6,912 bases of DNA from Pirellulales bacterium (GTDB lineage: Bacteria > Planctomycetota > Planctomycetia > Pirellulales > JAICIG01), in contig JAICIG010000419.1 of the NCBI GenBank assembly GCA_025924495.1, positions 1 through 6,912 of the forward strand. The letters are read 5' to 3'. The position numbers were made by a program, and so were the translations under genes. Under the pieces are notes generated by a model. That model ran no database searches. It was given only the letters and a program-made list of their open reading frames with translations, and had not been told where the DNA came from. Positions 6,888-6,912 of the stretch are shown here, piece after piece. The stretch's first letter is position 1. Each line of letters starts with the position of its first letter.

Positions 6888-6912
6888 ACCGTCTCAAGCA
6901 GGCAGCCTGTCG
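6838..6912 (+). CDS. Possible start of a downstream gene, cut by window edge
   Basis: An ATG at 6838 opens a frame that stays open to the end of the window (25 codons, beginning MGEKWKSIQFQGTWSVEP). It is shifted one frame from the preceding gene and overlaps its last 50 bases. GGGG at 6827-6830, seven bases upstream, could serve as a ribosome site. The preceding gene's final codons become atypical just here, consistent with a dual-coding overlap. Twenty-five codons are too few to identify a family, and the real downstream gene could start later. Confidence 0.3.
   Translation, partial: MGEKWKSIQFQGTWSVEPSQAGSLS

Overview
This window is a GC-rich (about 60% by eye), gene-dense stretch with every convincing gene on the + strand. 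It is part of a bacterial cell-surface or exopolysaccharide biosynthesis locus. In order it holds three GT-B fold glycosyltransferases (the first cut by the left edge), a non-hydrolysing UDP-GlcNAc 2-epimerase (WecB family), a membrane-anchored GT-A family 2 glycosyltransferase, and a soluble protein with polysaccharide-deacetylase-like histidine/aspartate motifs. A possible further gene starts at the extreme right edge. There are no RNA genes, CRISPR arrays or insertion sequences that I can see.

Layout. Positions 1-4292 look like one translationally linked unit. Gene 1 and gene 2 share a base in a TAATG junction, gene 3 follows after 19 bp, and gene 3 and wecB overlap by four bases (ATGA) with a strong AGGAGG Shine-Dalgarno site. 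A hairpin plus seven T residues (4274-4318) straddles the wecB stop codon and probably ends this unit. After a 202-bp gap comes the GT2 gene (4495-5673), then an 83-bp gap, then the deacetylase-like gene (5757-6887) with its own strong Shine-Dalgarno site.

How the genes may work together (inference). WecB would supply UDP-ManNAc, or a related 2-epimerised sugar nucleotide, in the cytoplasm. The three GT-B enzymes would add sugars from nucleotide donors to a growing, probably lipid-linked, oligosaccharide. The GT2 protein, with one N-terminal and several C-terminal membrane segments, would work at the inner face of the membrane as a further transferase or as a processive polymerase. The last protein could trim or de-N-acetylate the glycan, but that is the least certain assignment. 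Genes 2 and 3 recall the TuaC and TuaH types of glycosyltransferase from teichuronic acid clusters, although nothing here shows that teichuronic acid is the product.

Organism. The mixture of short intergenic gaps, GC-rich coding sequence and the deacetylase-like protein (a type I associate with Planctomycetes and some other environmental phyla) makes a planctomycete of the Pirellula type my best guess, at low to moderate confidence. No marker gene in the window fixes the taxonomy.
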